From: Candidatus Sediminicultor sextus
Lineage (GTDB): Bacteria; Atribacterota; Phoenicimicrobiia; Phoenicimicrobiales; Phoenicimicrobiaceae
Direction: 5' to 3'
DNA: 11,486 nucleotides
Assembly: GCA_014894735.1 (NCBI GenBank)
Contig: JADBKX010000102.1
Location: forward strand, 1 to 11,486
Shown: in pieces, positions 1 through 7,862 of the stretch
Layout: the number at the start of each line of letters is the position of its first letter
How positions within the stretch are numbered: position 1 is the stretch's first letter
Position numbers and translations under genes: made by a program
The notes under the pieces: generated by a model
What the model was told of the DNA's origin: nothing
Database searches by the model: none
The model's input: the letters and a program-made list of their open reading frames with translations, nothing else

Positions 1-1515
1 AATTTTAGGTTTGCGGGAGAGTAAAAACATGATTCCTTTTTTTAAACCTATTTTACTTGTATTTGTCAGAACATCTATTAAATTATTAAATATTTCTGGT
101 TTTAAATAATAAAAATAACTCTGAAATTTATTTAAGGGGAAGCCGGTTTGTAAAGGAGAAAGTTCATATTCCTGGTCTAACCTGTTCATAAATTTTGTTT
201 TTTGCTCTTGCCAGTAGTTTTTCTCAATCAGCCAGGAATGAGTAGTGATTATTTCACCTTGTTTTTTCAAGGATTCAACTACTTCACTGATTTCCGAATC
301 AGCATAGTTGCTATTAATTAATAAATCATCTTTTTTGATAAAGTTGAGTTTTTTTAGTTCAGTTAAAATCAGTTCATCTAAGTCAAGCTTTGCTCTTTTT
401 TGTAAAAGATTAATGATATCTTTATCTTTAAAATGATGCTTGTGGGCTAAAGGGTCGACAATCAATCCCCCGCCAATGGTTTTGGGAGGGCTGGGTATTC
501 TTAAGATAAAGCGGTCTCCCAAATAAGTTGCCAGCGGTTCTTTAAAGCGAAGTTGAGCAAATCCTGTTTCACCGGGCTTAAAGTGCTCCTTTTGGTCAAG
601 AATTACTTTAACCAAAGCCTCTTTAGTTCCGGTGAAAAAAAACAATTCTGATCTATTGGTTAAAGCATATTTTTTCAGCTGGGGGAGAAGCTGTATCTGA
701 ACATCTATATTCTTGCTGGCTTTAATCTGCTTGGTTCCAAAGATAATGTCTCCTCTGAGCAGCTCATTTTTCCCCATTCCTGCTAAATTGAGGGCTACCC
801 TGCTTCCGGGGAAGACTTTTTCTGTTTTTTCTTTATAAGTCTGCAAATTTCTAAGACGGGTTTTCTTGTAAGAAGGAAAAATGGTTACTTCCATCCCCTG
901 GTGGAGAGTTCCTCCTATCAAAGTACCGGTAACCACTGTACCACTTCCTTTAATATTAAAGACCCGATCGATAGATAGTCTCGGTTTTCCGATATCTCTT
1001 TTTGGTTTCATTCGGGGGATTAGATCCTGGATGGCGAATTTCATCTGATCAATTCCTAGATTATTTATCGTACTTACTTTTACTATGGGCGCGTTAAAGA
1101 GGGCGGTGTTGTTTAATCTCTCTTTAATCTGTTTTTCCACAAAATTTATTCTGGTTTGGTCTACCAGATCGATTTTAGTTATGGCGATGATACCATATTT
1201 TATATCCAGTAAATCGATAATTTGGAAATGTTCTTCGGTCTGGGGCATCCAGCCCTCATGGGCATCAACTACTAAAATGACGGCATCGATTCCGGTTGCC
1301 CCTGCTATCATATTCTTTATCAGGTTTTCATGCCCGGGCACATCGACTATTCCGACTGTTTCTCCGGAAGGAAGTTTTATCCAGGCAAATCCCAGGTCAA
1401 TAGTCATACCTCTTTCTTTTTCTTCAGGTAAACGATCAGTATCTATAGAGGTTAGAGCATAGATTAAAGCTGTTTTGCCATGGTCAATATGGCCGGCTGT
1501 GCCGAAAACAAACAT
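1..1515 (-). CDS. selB: SelB, selenocysteine-specific translation elongation factor (3' end beyond window)
   Basis: SelB is a cytoplasmic GTPase that carries Sec-tRNA(Sec) to the ribosome and binds the SECIS hairpin of selenoprotein mRNAs. The frame is open from the ATG at 1515 to base 1, giving 505 residues; typical SelB proteins are somewhat over 600, so only the C-terminal winged-helix part is missing. Visible motifs are the P-loop GTAGHIDHGKT (residues 5-15), the RGMTID switch I segment (35-40), DVPGH (58-62) and TKID (113-116). Beta-barrel domains follow (about 175-350), including RVFNIKGSGTVVTGT (184-198), and then the start of the winged-helix repeats from about residue 365. The start lies 12 nt after the selA stop and is preceded by AAAGAGG, so it is probably translated from the selCAB transcript. 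The absence of an internal stop and the intact G motifs argue for a functional gene. Identity is very secure. Confidence 0.96.
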   Translation of the reverse strand, partial: MFVFGTAGHIDHGKTALIYALTSIDTDRLPEEKERGMTIDLGFAWIKLPSGETVGIVDVPGHENLIKNMIAGATGIDAVILVVDAHEGWMPQTEEHFQIIDLLDIKYGIIAITKIDLVDQTRINFVEKQIKERLNNTALFNAPIVKVSTINNLGIDQMKFAIQDLIPRMKPKRDIGKPRLSIDRVFNIKGSGTVVTGTLIGGTLHQGMEVTIFPSYKKTRLRNLQTYKEKTEKVFPGSRVALNLAGMGKNELLRGDIIFGTKQIKASKNIDVQIQLLPQLKKYALTNRSELFFFTGTKEALVKVILDQKEHFKPGETGFAQLRFKEPLATYLGDRFILRIPSPPKTIGGGLIVDPLAHKHHFKDKDIINLLQKRAKLDLDELILTELKKLNFIKKDDLLINSNYADSEISEVVESLKKQGEIITTHSWLIEKNYWQEQKTKFMNRLDQEYELSPLQTGFPLNKFQSYFYYLKPEIFNNLIDVLTNTSKIGLKKGIMFLLSRKPKI

Positions 1516-1527
1516 AAAAACCTCTTT

Positions 1528-2943
1528 TTATTTTAATTTAGAATAAACTGATTTAGTGATTTTTATTACTAAATTGTCGGAAGAAGGGTCAATACAACGG
1601 GGATCTAAGATAAAATATTCTTTTTCTTTTCGTCCCAGTAGAGGAGGGCGGTATAAGCGCAATTCTTTTGAGAAGGTTTCCACCGGGCAGGGAGGTTTTA
1701 TCACTATTAATTTGGTTGGCAAAGTCTGTCCGGGCAAAGAACCCCCGCCTATAGCAGTTTCTCCTTCTTTGGTAAATGCCGGGATATCTTCTTTTTTCAG
1801 TTCTTGGCAGATATTCTGGCTGCGAGTAGCGATTTTTTCTAAAGGGCAGGAAATCATTTTCCAAATCGGAATTTTAGTTATAGCTGTAGCCTCACCTCTT
1901 AAATAAGATAATAAAATTTCCTGGAGTATAGTCAAAGTTATCTTACCCACTCTTAGTGTTCGGAATAAGGGGTGCTGCGAAATTTTCTTCAGATAAACCT
2001 CTTTTCCGCAAATAACCCCTCCCTGGGGACCTCCCAAGAGTTTATCTGCACTAAAACAAACAATATCAGCACCAGTTCTAATAATTTCCTGAACGGTCGG
2101 TTCATGTTTTAATCCAAAATTTTCAGTAGCCAAAAATGTTCCACTGCCTAAGTCTACTATTAGCGGTAAATTATATTTTTTCCCTAATTTTTTAAGTTCT
2201 TTAATTTCAGCCTGATGAACAAAACCGTTCATATTAAAATTACTTTGATGGACTTTTAATAGCACAGCAGTATTATCATTAATTGCTTTTTCATAATCCT
2301 CGATAAAGGTCTGGTTAGTAGTGCCGACTTCTCGAAGATGAGCACCGCTTTGTTCCAATATCTCCGGAATACGGAATCCTCCCCCGATTTGTACCAATTC
2401 TCCTCTGGAGACAATTACTTCTTTGTTTTTAGCCAGAGTGTTCAATATCAAAAATATTGCACCGGCATTATTATTCACTACCAAACTATTTTCTGCATTG
2501 CTGAGAGTGCAAAGCAATTTTTCGACAATTTCTCCCCTTTTTCCTCTGCTGCCTTCAGCAAGGTCATATTCCAAATTAGCATAACCCTGTAAAGAGGTTT
2601 GAACTACGGCAAGTATTTCTTTACCAAGCGGTGCTCTTCCCAGGTTAGTATGGAGAATGACTCCACTGCCGTTTATTACTCCTTGTAAAAAAGATAGATT
2701 TTCTTTTTCGAAATATTCTTTAATTTTATTTATCCTTTCTTGCGCTGAATACAGGCGGCTATTTTTGTAGGCATTTTTTTTCTCTTCAGAGATAACTTTT
2801 CTTACCGTTTGGGTAAGCATTTTTCGGGAATGTTTTTGTATCAAAGGCTTTAAATTTTTATTTTGTAGGATTATCTCTACACTGGGAATCTTTGATAGCA
2901 ATAAATTTAAGTTATTATTATTTGTATCTGTATTATTTTTCAA
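1528..2943 (-). CDS. selA: SelA, L-seryl-tRNA(Sec) selenium transferase (selenocysteine synthase)
   Basis: SelA is the PLP enzyme that uses selenophosphate to convert Ser-tRNA(Sec) into Sec-tRNA(Sec); family members form large homo-oligomers. The 471 residues match the usual family length. The N-terminal region (about 12-65) carries the LPSV-like segment IPSVEIILQ and a basic helix expected to contact tRNA-Sec. Next come NGSGVILHTNLGRAPL (91-106) and NNNAGAIF (157-164). The PLP-lysine motif is SADKLLGGPQGG, with Lys301 the likely Schiff-base residue, and DLGSGTF (264-270) lies upstream of it. The C-terminus ends with the family-typical LDPR element. The start is TTG at 2943: a stop codon lies immediately upstream in frame and the next in-frame ATG is at residue 42, too far inside the domain. 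A Shine-Dalgarno AAAGGAG lies 13 nt upstream, a longer gap than usual. It sits between selC (45 nt upstream) and selB (12 nt downstream). Confidence 0.97.
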   Translation of the reverse strand: MKNNTDTNNNNLNLLLSKIPSVEIILQNKNLKPLIQKHSRKMLTQTVRKVISEEKKNAYKNSRLYSAQERINKIKEYFEKENLSFLQGVINGSGVILHTNLGRAPLGKEILAVVQTSLQGYANLEYDLAEGSRGKRGEIVEKLLCTLSNAENSLVVNNNAGAIFLILNTLAKNKEVIVSRGELVQIGGGFRIPEILEQSGAHLREVGTTNQTFIEDYEKAINDNTAVLLKVHQSNFNMNGFVHQAEIKELKKLGKKYNLPLIVDLGSGTFLATENFGLKHEPTVQEIIRTGADIVCFSADKLLGGPQGGVICGKEVYLKKISQHPLFRTLRVGKITLTILQEILLSYLRGEATAITKIPIWKMISCPLEKIATRSQNICQELKKEDIPAFTKEGETAIGGGSLPGQTLPTKLIVIKPPCPVETFSKELRLYRPPLLGRKEKEYFILDPRCIDPSSDNLVIKITKSVYSKLK

Positions 2944-2988
2944 TTAGCAAGATTGTCTCCTTTGGTGGTTTTTGAAGATAGAAATTAA

Positions 2989-3087
2989 TGGCGGGAGGGG
3001 TAGGAATCGAACCCACCGCAGCAATTAAAATTAATTACCGCCCACGGATTTGAAGTCCGCAAGGCCCACCAGAGCCTATCCGCTCCC
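2989..3087 (-). tRNA. selC: tRNA-Sec (anticodon UCA), CCA encoded
   Basis: Read on the minus strand, this folds as a bacterial tRNA-Sec. The D stem is six base pairs with a TGGT loop (3077-3062), diagnostic of tRNA-Sec. The anticodon arm is GCGGA/TCCGT around CTTCAAA, with TCA at 3053-3051. The variable arm is very long, with a 10-bp stem at 3041-3032 and 3027-3018 that is A/T-rich and has two G-T pairs. The T arm is GTGGG/CCTAC around TTCGATT. The discriminator is G (2992) and CCA is encoded (2991-2989). The 5' acceptor strand has eight bases (GGGAGCGG), but only seven remain on the 3' side (CCCTCCC) once the T stem is formed, so C3082 is predicted to bulge. It is the first gene of the selC-selA-selB run and lies about 10 nt downstream of a TATAAT box. 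Confidence 0.97.
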
Positions 3088-3097
3088 TTCTTGTTTC

Positions 3098-3126
3098 ATT
3101 ATAAATTGAAATGTAAAACTTTACAA
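3098..3126 (-). promoter_or_regulatory. Promoter of selC-selA-selB
   Basis: On the minus strand a perfect TATAAT -10 box (3103-3098) lies 17 nt from TTGTAA (3126-3121), which matches four of six bases of the -35 consensus. A start site about seven bases past the -10 would fall near 3091, just ahead of the mature tRNA 5' end at 3087. No clear terminator separates selC from selA, so this promoter probably serves all three genes. The call rests on box matches and position only. Confidence 0.72.
3112..3125. promoter_or_regulatory. Operator-like palindrome in selC promoter
   Basis: This is a perfect 6-bp inverted repeat, TGTAAA-AC-TTTACA. It covers five of the six -35 bases and most of the spacer of the selC promoter. 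A dimeric regulator bound here would block RNA polymerase. The size and A/T-richness are also compatible with chance, and no regulator gene is in the window. A further TTTACA half-site occurs at 3211-3216. Confidence 0.3.
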
Positions 3127-3160
3127 GTGAATATAGTAAAGTATCAAGTATATGGATACA

Positions 3161-3241
3161 GTAATGAGTAATAAGTAATGAGTGATAAGATTAAAAAAAA
3201 CAGATTACTTTTTACATGTTACACATTATATCACTTGTTAC
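3161..3241. repeat. Intergenic direct and inverted repeat element
   Basis: GTAATGAGT occurs twice in tandem spacing (3161-3169 and 3175-3183). The segment 3175-3187 can pair over 13 positions, two of them G-T, with 3229-3241, enclosing an A/T-rich loop of about 41 nt with an A-run. It lies in the divergent spacer between the selC promoter and the plus-strand operon. This could be a copy of a dispersed palindromic intergenic element, or a weak terminator-like or regulatory hairpin. One copy cannot distinguish these. Confidence 0.45.
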
Positions 3242-3361
3242 CCGGTTAGCTGATTAAGAAAATAGAAAAAAGAAGACAAAGACGAAATACAAAAGCCCGA
3301 AAAAATAAGAAGCATAATTATTCTTTTTTATTTTAGAAAAAAAAGAGGAATTTTATTAATT

Positions 3362-3390
3362 TTGTAGAATATAAATAAAAGGAATATAAT
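3362..3390 (+). promoter_or_regulatory. Candidate promoter of the molybdenum hydroxylase operon
   Basis: TTGTAG (3362-3367) and a perfect TATAAT (3385-3390) are spaced by 17 nt on the plus strand, 68 nt before the first start codon of the operon. The -35 box is only a three-of-six match and the surrounding sequence is very A/T-rich, so false positives are easy. Nothing else in the 368-nt gap (3091-3458) looks like a gene. The rest of it is A-rich low-complexity sequence apart from the repeat element at 3161-3241 and the selC promoter. Confidence 0.5.
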
Positions 3391-3458
3391 TTTAATAATT
3401 AAGGACAATTAATTTACTAATTATAGGCAGTAAATGCATAAAAGAAAGGAAACCTGAT

Positions 3459-4652
3459 ATGAAAATAGGATTGTATAATCTGATTTCAGATGTGCATAAT
3501 GAAGAATATGTCAATAGCACTTTGCAAGGTTTTTTGGCTGATATTGAAGAAAAATTAGGTGAAAAGTTAGAAAATATAAACTTAAGCGACTTTAACCGAA
3601 AAGATTGTTTCCCCCTTATCTTTATAAAATCTGGTGGGGCAGAAGAAAAATTTACACAGATTTTTAAGCAAATCAACAGACCTTACCTGCTTTTATCCAG
3701 CGGCTTGCATAATTCTTTAGCCGCCTCTTTAGAGATTGCCTCATTTCTAAAACAAAAAGGAAAAAGGGTCGAAATAATTCATGGAAGTAGTGAATATATT
3801 GCTACAAGAATGAAAGAACTGAGAAAAATTTTCCAGGTAAAAAATAGATTAGTTTCCTCTAAATTGGGAGTGATTGGCAAACCTTCTGATTGGCTTATAG
3901 CCAGCGCAGTAGATTATAAGAAAATAAAAGATACTTTAGGAATTTCATTAATAGATGTTGAAATGGACGAACTGGTTAAAGAAGTAGACCAGGGCTACAA
4001 TTTTCCTCATCCTAAATTAAAAGATATTAGAGAAAAAGGATTTAATAAAGAATCAATCGACGGAGCACTGAAAATATATAACGGATTTAAGGCTATCGTA
4101 AAAAAATATAAACTTGACGGTATCACGGTAAGATGTTTTGATCTGCTGGAAATTTATAAAAATACAGGATGTCTTGGCATATCATTATTAAATGATGAAG
4201 GAATTGTTGCCGGATGTGAGGGTGATATACCCGCTCTTATATCTATGGTTATTCTGCATTATTTAACTGATGAGCCTGTTTTTATGGCTAACCCCTCCAG
4301 TATAGATCTCAACAAGAACGAAATAATTTTAGCTCACTGTACCTTGCCACTAAATATGCCTGATGAATTTTATTTAAAAACTCACTTCGAATCAGGTTTG
4401 GGAGTGGGCATAAAGGGAATCATCGAGGAAGGGGAAGCCACTATCTTTAAACTCTCCGGAGATGGTAAAAATTATTTTGTATCCGCTGGAGAGATTATAG
4501 AAAATTTAAATAAAGAAAGTCTATGCCGTACTCAGATAAGATTAAAAATGAATGAGGATGTAAAATATTTTTTACAAAATTCTATCGGTAATCATCATCT
4601 GATTTGCAAAGGAGATTTCAGTGATCTGGTAAGAGAATTCTTTAAATGGTAA
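3459..4652 (+). CDS. L-fucose isomerase-like (FucI/AraA superfamily) protein, function unknown
   Basis: This 397-residue soluble protein has no signal peptide or membrane segment. It resembles the sugar isomerase-like family related to L-fucose/L-arabinose isomerases. The N-terminal half (about 1-170) looks like a Rossmann-type region. The C-terminal half carries AGCEGDIPAL (251-260), LAHCTLPL (291-298) and THFESGLGVGIKG (308-320), the features that drove the call. By analogy with FucI, Glu254 and possibly His293 are metal-ligand candidates. The position expected to hold a second acidic ligand (FMAN, Asn278) appears to be Asn instead of Asp; that alignment is from memory. The start is ATG 3459 after AAGAAAGGAAA. 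The stop lies 31 nt before ygfK, so it is probably the first gene of the operon. A true sugar isomerase would be an odd partner for a molybdenum hydroxylase, so the substrate is open. Confidence 0.7.
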   Translation: MKIGLYNLISDVHNEEYVNSTLQGFLADIEEKLGEKLENINLSDFNRKDCFPLIFIKSGGAEEKFTQIFKQINRPYLLLSSGLHNSLAASLEIASFLKQKGKRVEIIHGSSEYIATRMKELRKIFQVKNRLVSSKLGVIGKPSDWLIASAVDYKKIKDTLGISLIDVEMDELVKEVDQGYNFPHPKLKDIREKGFNKESIDGALKIYNGFKAIVKKYKLDGITVRCFDLLEIYKNTGCLGISLLNDEGIVAGCEGDIPALISMVILHYLTDEPVFMANPSSIDLNKNEIILAHCTLPLNMPDEFYLKTHFESGLGVGIKGIIEEGEATIFKLSGDGKNYFVSAGEIIENLNKESLCRTQIRLKMNEDVKYFLQNSIGNHHLICKGDFSDLVREFFKW

Positions 4653-4683
4653 AATAGTGATATAATTTTAAAGGAGGAAAAGT

Positions 4684-7600
4684 ATGGGAGATATTATGCG
4701 GCCAGTTCCCTTTAAACAGTTGCTTCGCTGGATAACCGGCGAATATCGGTCGCAGTGGACAATTTTTGGGATACCAGAATCTCAATTTTTTATTAAAGAA
4801 AATCGGAAAAATATTCAGATATTTGATGAAAGCTGCGGTACCCCTGTGGGACCTGCAGCAGGACCTCATACCCAATTGGCTCAGAATATTGTTACCGCCT
4901 ATTTGGTGGGGGGACGTTTTTTTGAGCTTAAGACTGTACAAAAACTTGACAGTCTGAAATTTGAGAAGCCCTGTATTGATGCGCGAGATGAGGGTTACAA
5001 CACCGAATGGTCTACTGAATTATCTCTGGAGCAGGCCTATGACGAGTATGTCAAGGCATGGATACTGCTTTACTTTATAGAGTCAATTTTTAATATGCGT
5101 GTTTCTGCTAAGCAATCTTTTATTTTTAATATGAGTGTCGGCTATGACCTGGAGGGAATCAAAACACCGGGCATGGACTCATTTATTAATAATTTAGCCG
5201 ATGCCTCCAAACACCTGCTATTTAAGTATCACCTGGAAGAATTAGATTCTTTTGTCCGGGAAGCGAACCTTCTGGAAGCTATGCGTATTAAAGGAAAGGT
5301 CGAAGGCTTAGAGAATATTTCCAGTGTGGTTTCACCTTATATAGCCCGGTCTGTGACTCTCTCTACCATGCACGGATGCCCCCCGAAAGAGATAGAAGCG
5401 ATCTGTAAATATCTCATGGAGAAGAAAAAGCTCCATACATTTATAAAGTTAAATCCGACCCTTCTCGGATACAAACAGGTCAGGGAAATACTGGATACAC
5501 TAGGGTTTAACTATATTATCCTTAAGGAATCTACCTTTACTAATGATCTACAGTGGGATGATGCGATAGGGATGCTTAAACGACTTTCTAAATTGGCCAC
5601 TGACTGCAGCCTTAATTTTGGTGTCAAGCTCTCCAATACCCTGGGAACGATAAACACCCTTGGCATCCTTCCGGGAGAGGAGATGTACTTATCAGGACGC
5701 ATCCTATTCCCTATTACCATTATTCTGGCTTCTCGCTTGTCGCATGAATTTGAAGGAGCTCTCCCTATATCTTACTCAGGAGGAGCATCCCAGTTAAATA
5801 TCCTTCAGATTTTTGAAACAGGGATTAAGCCAATTACAATGGTTACTGAGCTGTTGAAGCCAGGCGGCTATATGAGAATGGCAGAAATAGCCCGAAAATT
5901 AGAACCAATAATTGAAGAGAAGAGACAACCCAAGGTCATCGATGTGGAAAAGCTCGACCAGTTAACCAAAGAGACCCTCCAAAATAATTATTACCGAAAG
6001 GATTGGAGAGGTACGAAGGAAGTTTTTATTAATCGGAAATTACCCCTGACCGACTGCTATATAGCTCCCTGTATTGTTTCCTGTCCAATCTTGCAGGATA
6101 TTCCAGAGTATATTCGGCTTGTGGGAGACGAACAGTATGATAGGGCTCTGGAACTCATTTATTTGAAAAATCCTCTTCCCCATATAACCGGATATATTTG
6201 CGCTCATCAATGTATGTACAACTGCACCCGTCTTGACTACGAGGGTGCGGTCGGTATTCGCGAGATTAAGAGGATTGCCGCTGAGTATGGGAAAGTTGTA
6301 CATCATAGTAAAAGTCATAGTACTGCTAAGCGGTTGAATACAAAAGTTGCTGTTATCGGAGCAGGACCGGCAGGACTATCTGCAGCTTACTTTCTTGCTA
6401 AAATCGGATTCAGGGTAAATGTATTTGAGAAGCAGGATTCTCCCGGTGGTGTAATAACCCATGTATTACCTTATTTCAGAATTCCTGCATCTGCTATTGA
6501 AAAAGATATTTCTGTTATTAAAGCACTGGGAGTGGATTTCAAATTTGGAGTATCAGAAGAATTTTCTATCAATAATTTGAATAGCAAAGGGTATAAATAT
6601 ATTTTTATAGGAATCGGTGCGGAAGTTTCGAGGAAACTGCAGCTAACCGGTGATAATAATAATGTCTATGAAGCTCTGGATTTTTTAAGGTCTTTTAATA
6701 AACATTCAGGGGCTCTTAACCTTGGCCGGCGGGTTGCGGTAATAGGGGGCGGAAATACTGCAGTGGACAGTGCACGTACAGCTCTCAGAGTGGGTGGTAT
6801 CGAGAAGATTTTTATCATCTATCGTCGTACTGAAGATGAAATGCCGGCAGATAGAGAAGAGTATAATCGGGCAATTGAAGAGGGAGTTATTTTCCAACCC
6901 CTCTTATTACCAGAATCATTTTTAAAAACTGGTATTCTGAAATGCCGTAGGATGGTTTTAGGCGAAACTGATTCCAGTGGTCGCAGGTGTCCTGTCCCCA
7001 CTGAGGAGGCCGAGGAGATAGCTGTAGATTCGGTAATTAGCGCTATTGGGGAGTATACAGATAAGAAGTTCCTGACAACTCAGGGGATAAAACTTGGGAA
7101 AGACAGCAGGCCGTATGTAGATCCGGAAACCCTTGAGGCTAATCTTAAAAATGTTTTTATAGGTGGTGATGCCCTTCGTGGTCCCTCAACCGTGGTTGAA
7201 TCCATCGCCGATGCCCGAAGGGCGGCAGAGGCAATTGCCAGAAAGGAAATACCAGACTGGAAAGATTTGGATAAAGATTTTAATCCAGGTTTTGATAGGA
7301 AACAGCAAATTCCAGAGATTTACCATAAAAAAAGCCGCCTCATCCCTGCAAAAATATCCGAAGATGATAGGGTAATAGCCGAGAATGAAGCAGGGCGGTG
7401 TCTTGAATGTAATGTTATCTGTAACAAATGTGTAGATGTCTGTCCAAATCGAGCGAACATCTTGATTGAGATTAATAAGAAAGAGGGTTTTCGTGATATC
7501 TGGCAGATTCTCCACCTTGATGCATTATGCAACGAATGTGGAAACTGTGCTACATTTTGCCCTTATGATGGCAAACCTTATAAAGATAAATTGACTTTTT

Positions 7601-7845
7601 TTGCAACCAAAGAGGACTTTAAGAATAGTGAAAATAATGGCTTTATCATTAACGGCTTCTCCGGTAGTCAGTTGATAACCCTGAGGTTAAAGAATCATCT
7701 GTGGAAATTAAAACTGGATAAAGACGACGAATTGCTCCCCGTAGACTCGCAATATCCAGAAGGTTATGATATTGAAGAGTTTAAAAAGATTAGCGTAATA
7801 ATAAGTATTGTTTTAAAAAATTACAGTTATTTAATTGAAAGTTAG
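4684..7845 (+). CDS. ygfK: YgfK-type flavin/iron-sulfur oxidoreductase ('putative selenate reductase' subunit family)
   Basis: The 1053 residues align by eye with E. coli YgfK through nearly the whole length, including the start MGDIMRP, TPVGPAAGPHTQLAQNIVT, TLSTMHGCPP and SYSGGASQL. The N-terminal ~430 residues resemble a TIM-barrel flavin domain. A glutamate-synthase-small-subunit-like module follows. Its Cys cluster includes C458, C463, C467 and C506/C510/C514. The FAD-binding VAVIGAGPAG is at 555-564 and the NAD(P)H-type VAVIGGGNTA at 684-693. The C-terminus holds two ferredoxin-like clusters (C906, C909, C913, C916, C920 and C949, C952, C955, C959). The protein is cytoplasmic and predicted to shuttle electrons between NAD(P)H, flavins and FeS centres. 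The family name is historical; these genes accompany selenium-dependent molybdenum hydroxylases. A strong AAAGGAGGA precedes ATG 4684, and the TAG stop overlaps the next gene's AGGAGG. Parts of the gene are visibly more G+C-rich than its neighbours. Confidence 0.93.
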   Translation: MGDIMRPVPFKQLLRWITGEYRSQWTIFGIPESQFFIKENRKNIQIFDESCGTPVGPAAGPHTQLAQNIVTAYLVGGRFFELKTVQKLDSLKFEKPCIDARDEGYNTEWSTELSLEQAYDEYVKAWILLYFIESIFNMRVSAKQSFIFNMSVGYDLEGIKTPGMDSFINNLADASKHLLFKYHLEELDSFVREANLLEAMRIKGKVEGLENISSVVSPYIARSVTLSTMHGCPPKEIEAICKYLMEKKKLHTFIKLNPTLLGYKQVREILDTLGFNYIILKESTFTNDLQWDDAIGMLKRLSKLATDCSLNFGVKLSNTLGTINTLGILPGEEMYLSGRILFPITIILASRLSHEFEGALPISYSGGASQLNILQIFETGIKPITMVTELLKPGGYMRMAEIARKLEPIIEEKRQPKVIDVEKLDQLTKETLQNNYYRKDWRGTKEVFINRKLPLTDCYIAPCIVSCPILQDIPEYIRLVGDEQYDRALELIYLKNPLPHITGYICAHQCMYNCTRLDYEGAVGIREIKRIAAEYGKVVHHSKSHSTAKRLNTKVAVIGAGPAGLSAAYFLAKIGFRVNVFEKQDSPGGVITHVLPYFRIPASAIEKDISVIKALGVDFKFGVSEEFSINNLNSKGYKYIFIGIGAEVSRKLQLTGDNNNVYEALDFLRSFNKHSGALNLGRRVAVIGGGNTAVDSARTALRVGGIEKIFIIYRRTEDEMPADREEYNRAIEEGVIFQPLLLPESFLKTGILKCRRMVLGETDSSGRRCPVPTEEAEEIAVDSVISAIGEYTDKKFLTTQGIKLGKDSRPYVDPETLEANLKNVFIGGDALRGPSTVVESIADARRAAEAIARKEIPDWKDLDKDFNPGFDRKQQIPEIYHKKSRLIPAKISEDDRVIAENEAGRCLECNVICNKCVDVCPNRANILIEINKKEGFRDIWQILHLDALCNECGNCATFCPYDGKPYKDKLTFFATKEDFKNSENNGFIINGFSGSQLITLRLKNHLWKLKLDKDDELLPVDSQYPEGYDIEEFKKISVIISIVLKNYSYLIES

Positions 7846-7862
7846 GAGGTGGAGGATTTATG
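7842..7862 (+). promoter_or_regulatory. Ribosome binding site overlapping the ygfK stop
   Basis: TTAGGAGGTGGAGG contains an extended anti-Shine-Dalgarno match that begins inside the ygfK TAG stop and sits 8 nt before the ATG at 7860. This fixes the start of the FAD subunit and implies translational coupling to ygfK. Confidence 0.8.

Noticed and set aside
1085..1462. Plus-strand open frame inside selB
   Set aside because: It is antisense to the conserved GTPase domain of SelB and has no recognisable family.
1556..1906. Plus-strand open frame inside selA
   Set aside because: It is the complement of the SelA C-terminal region and has no independent support.
2944..2988. SECIS-like or attenuator hairpin between selC and selA
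   Set aside because: I looked for a stem in the 45-nt gap and found no convincing pairing.
3161..3241. CRISPR array
   Set aside because: There are only two short repeats with a 5-nt spacing, with no regular spacers and no cas genes.
3321..3352. A/T hairpin of T-run and A-run as a terminator
   Set aside because: The stem would be almost only A-T pairs with no G/C core, and such runs are expected in this spacer.
3392..3676. Minus-strand open frame across the start of the isomerase-like gene
   Set aside because: It overlaps a gene with a good ribosome binding site and family motifs; its sequence is a compositional shadow.
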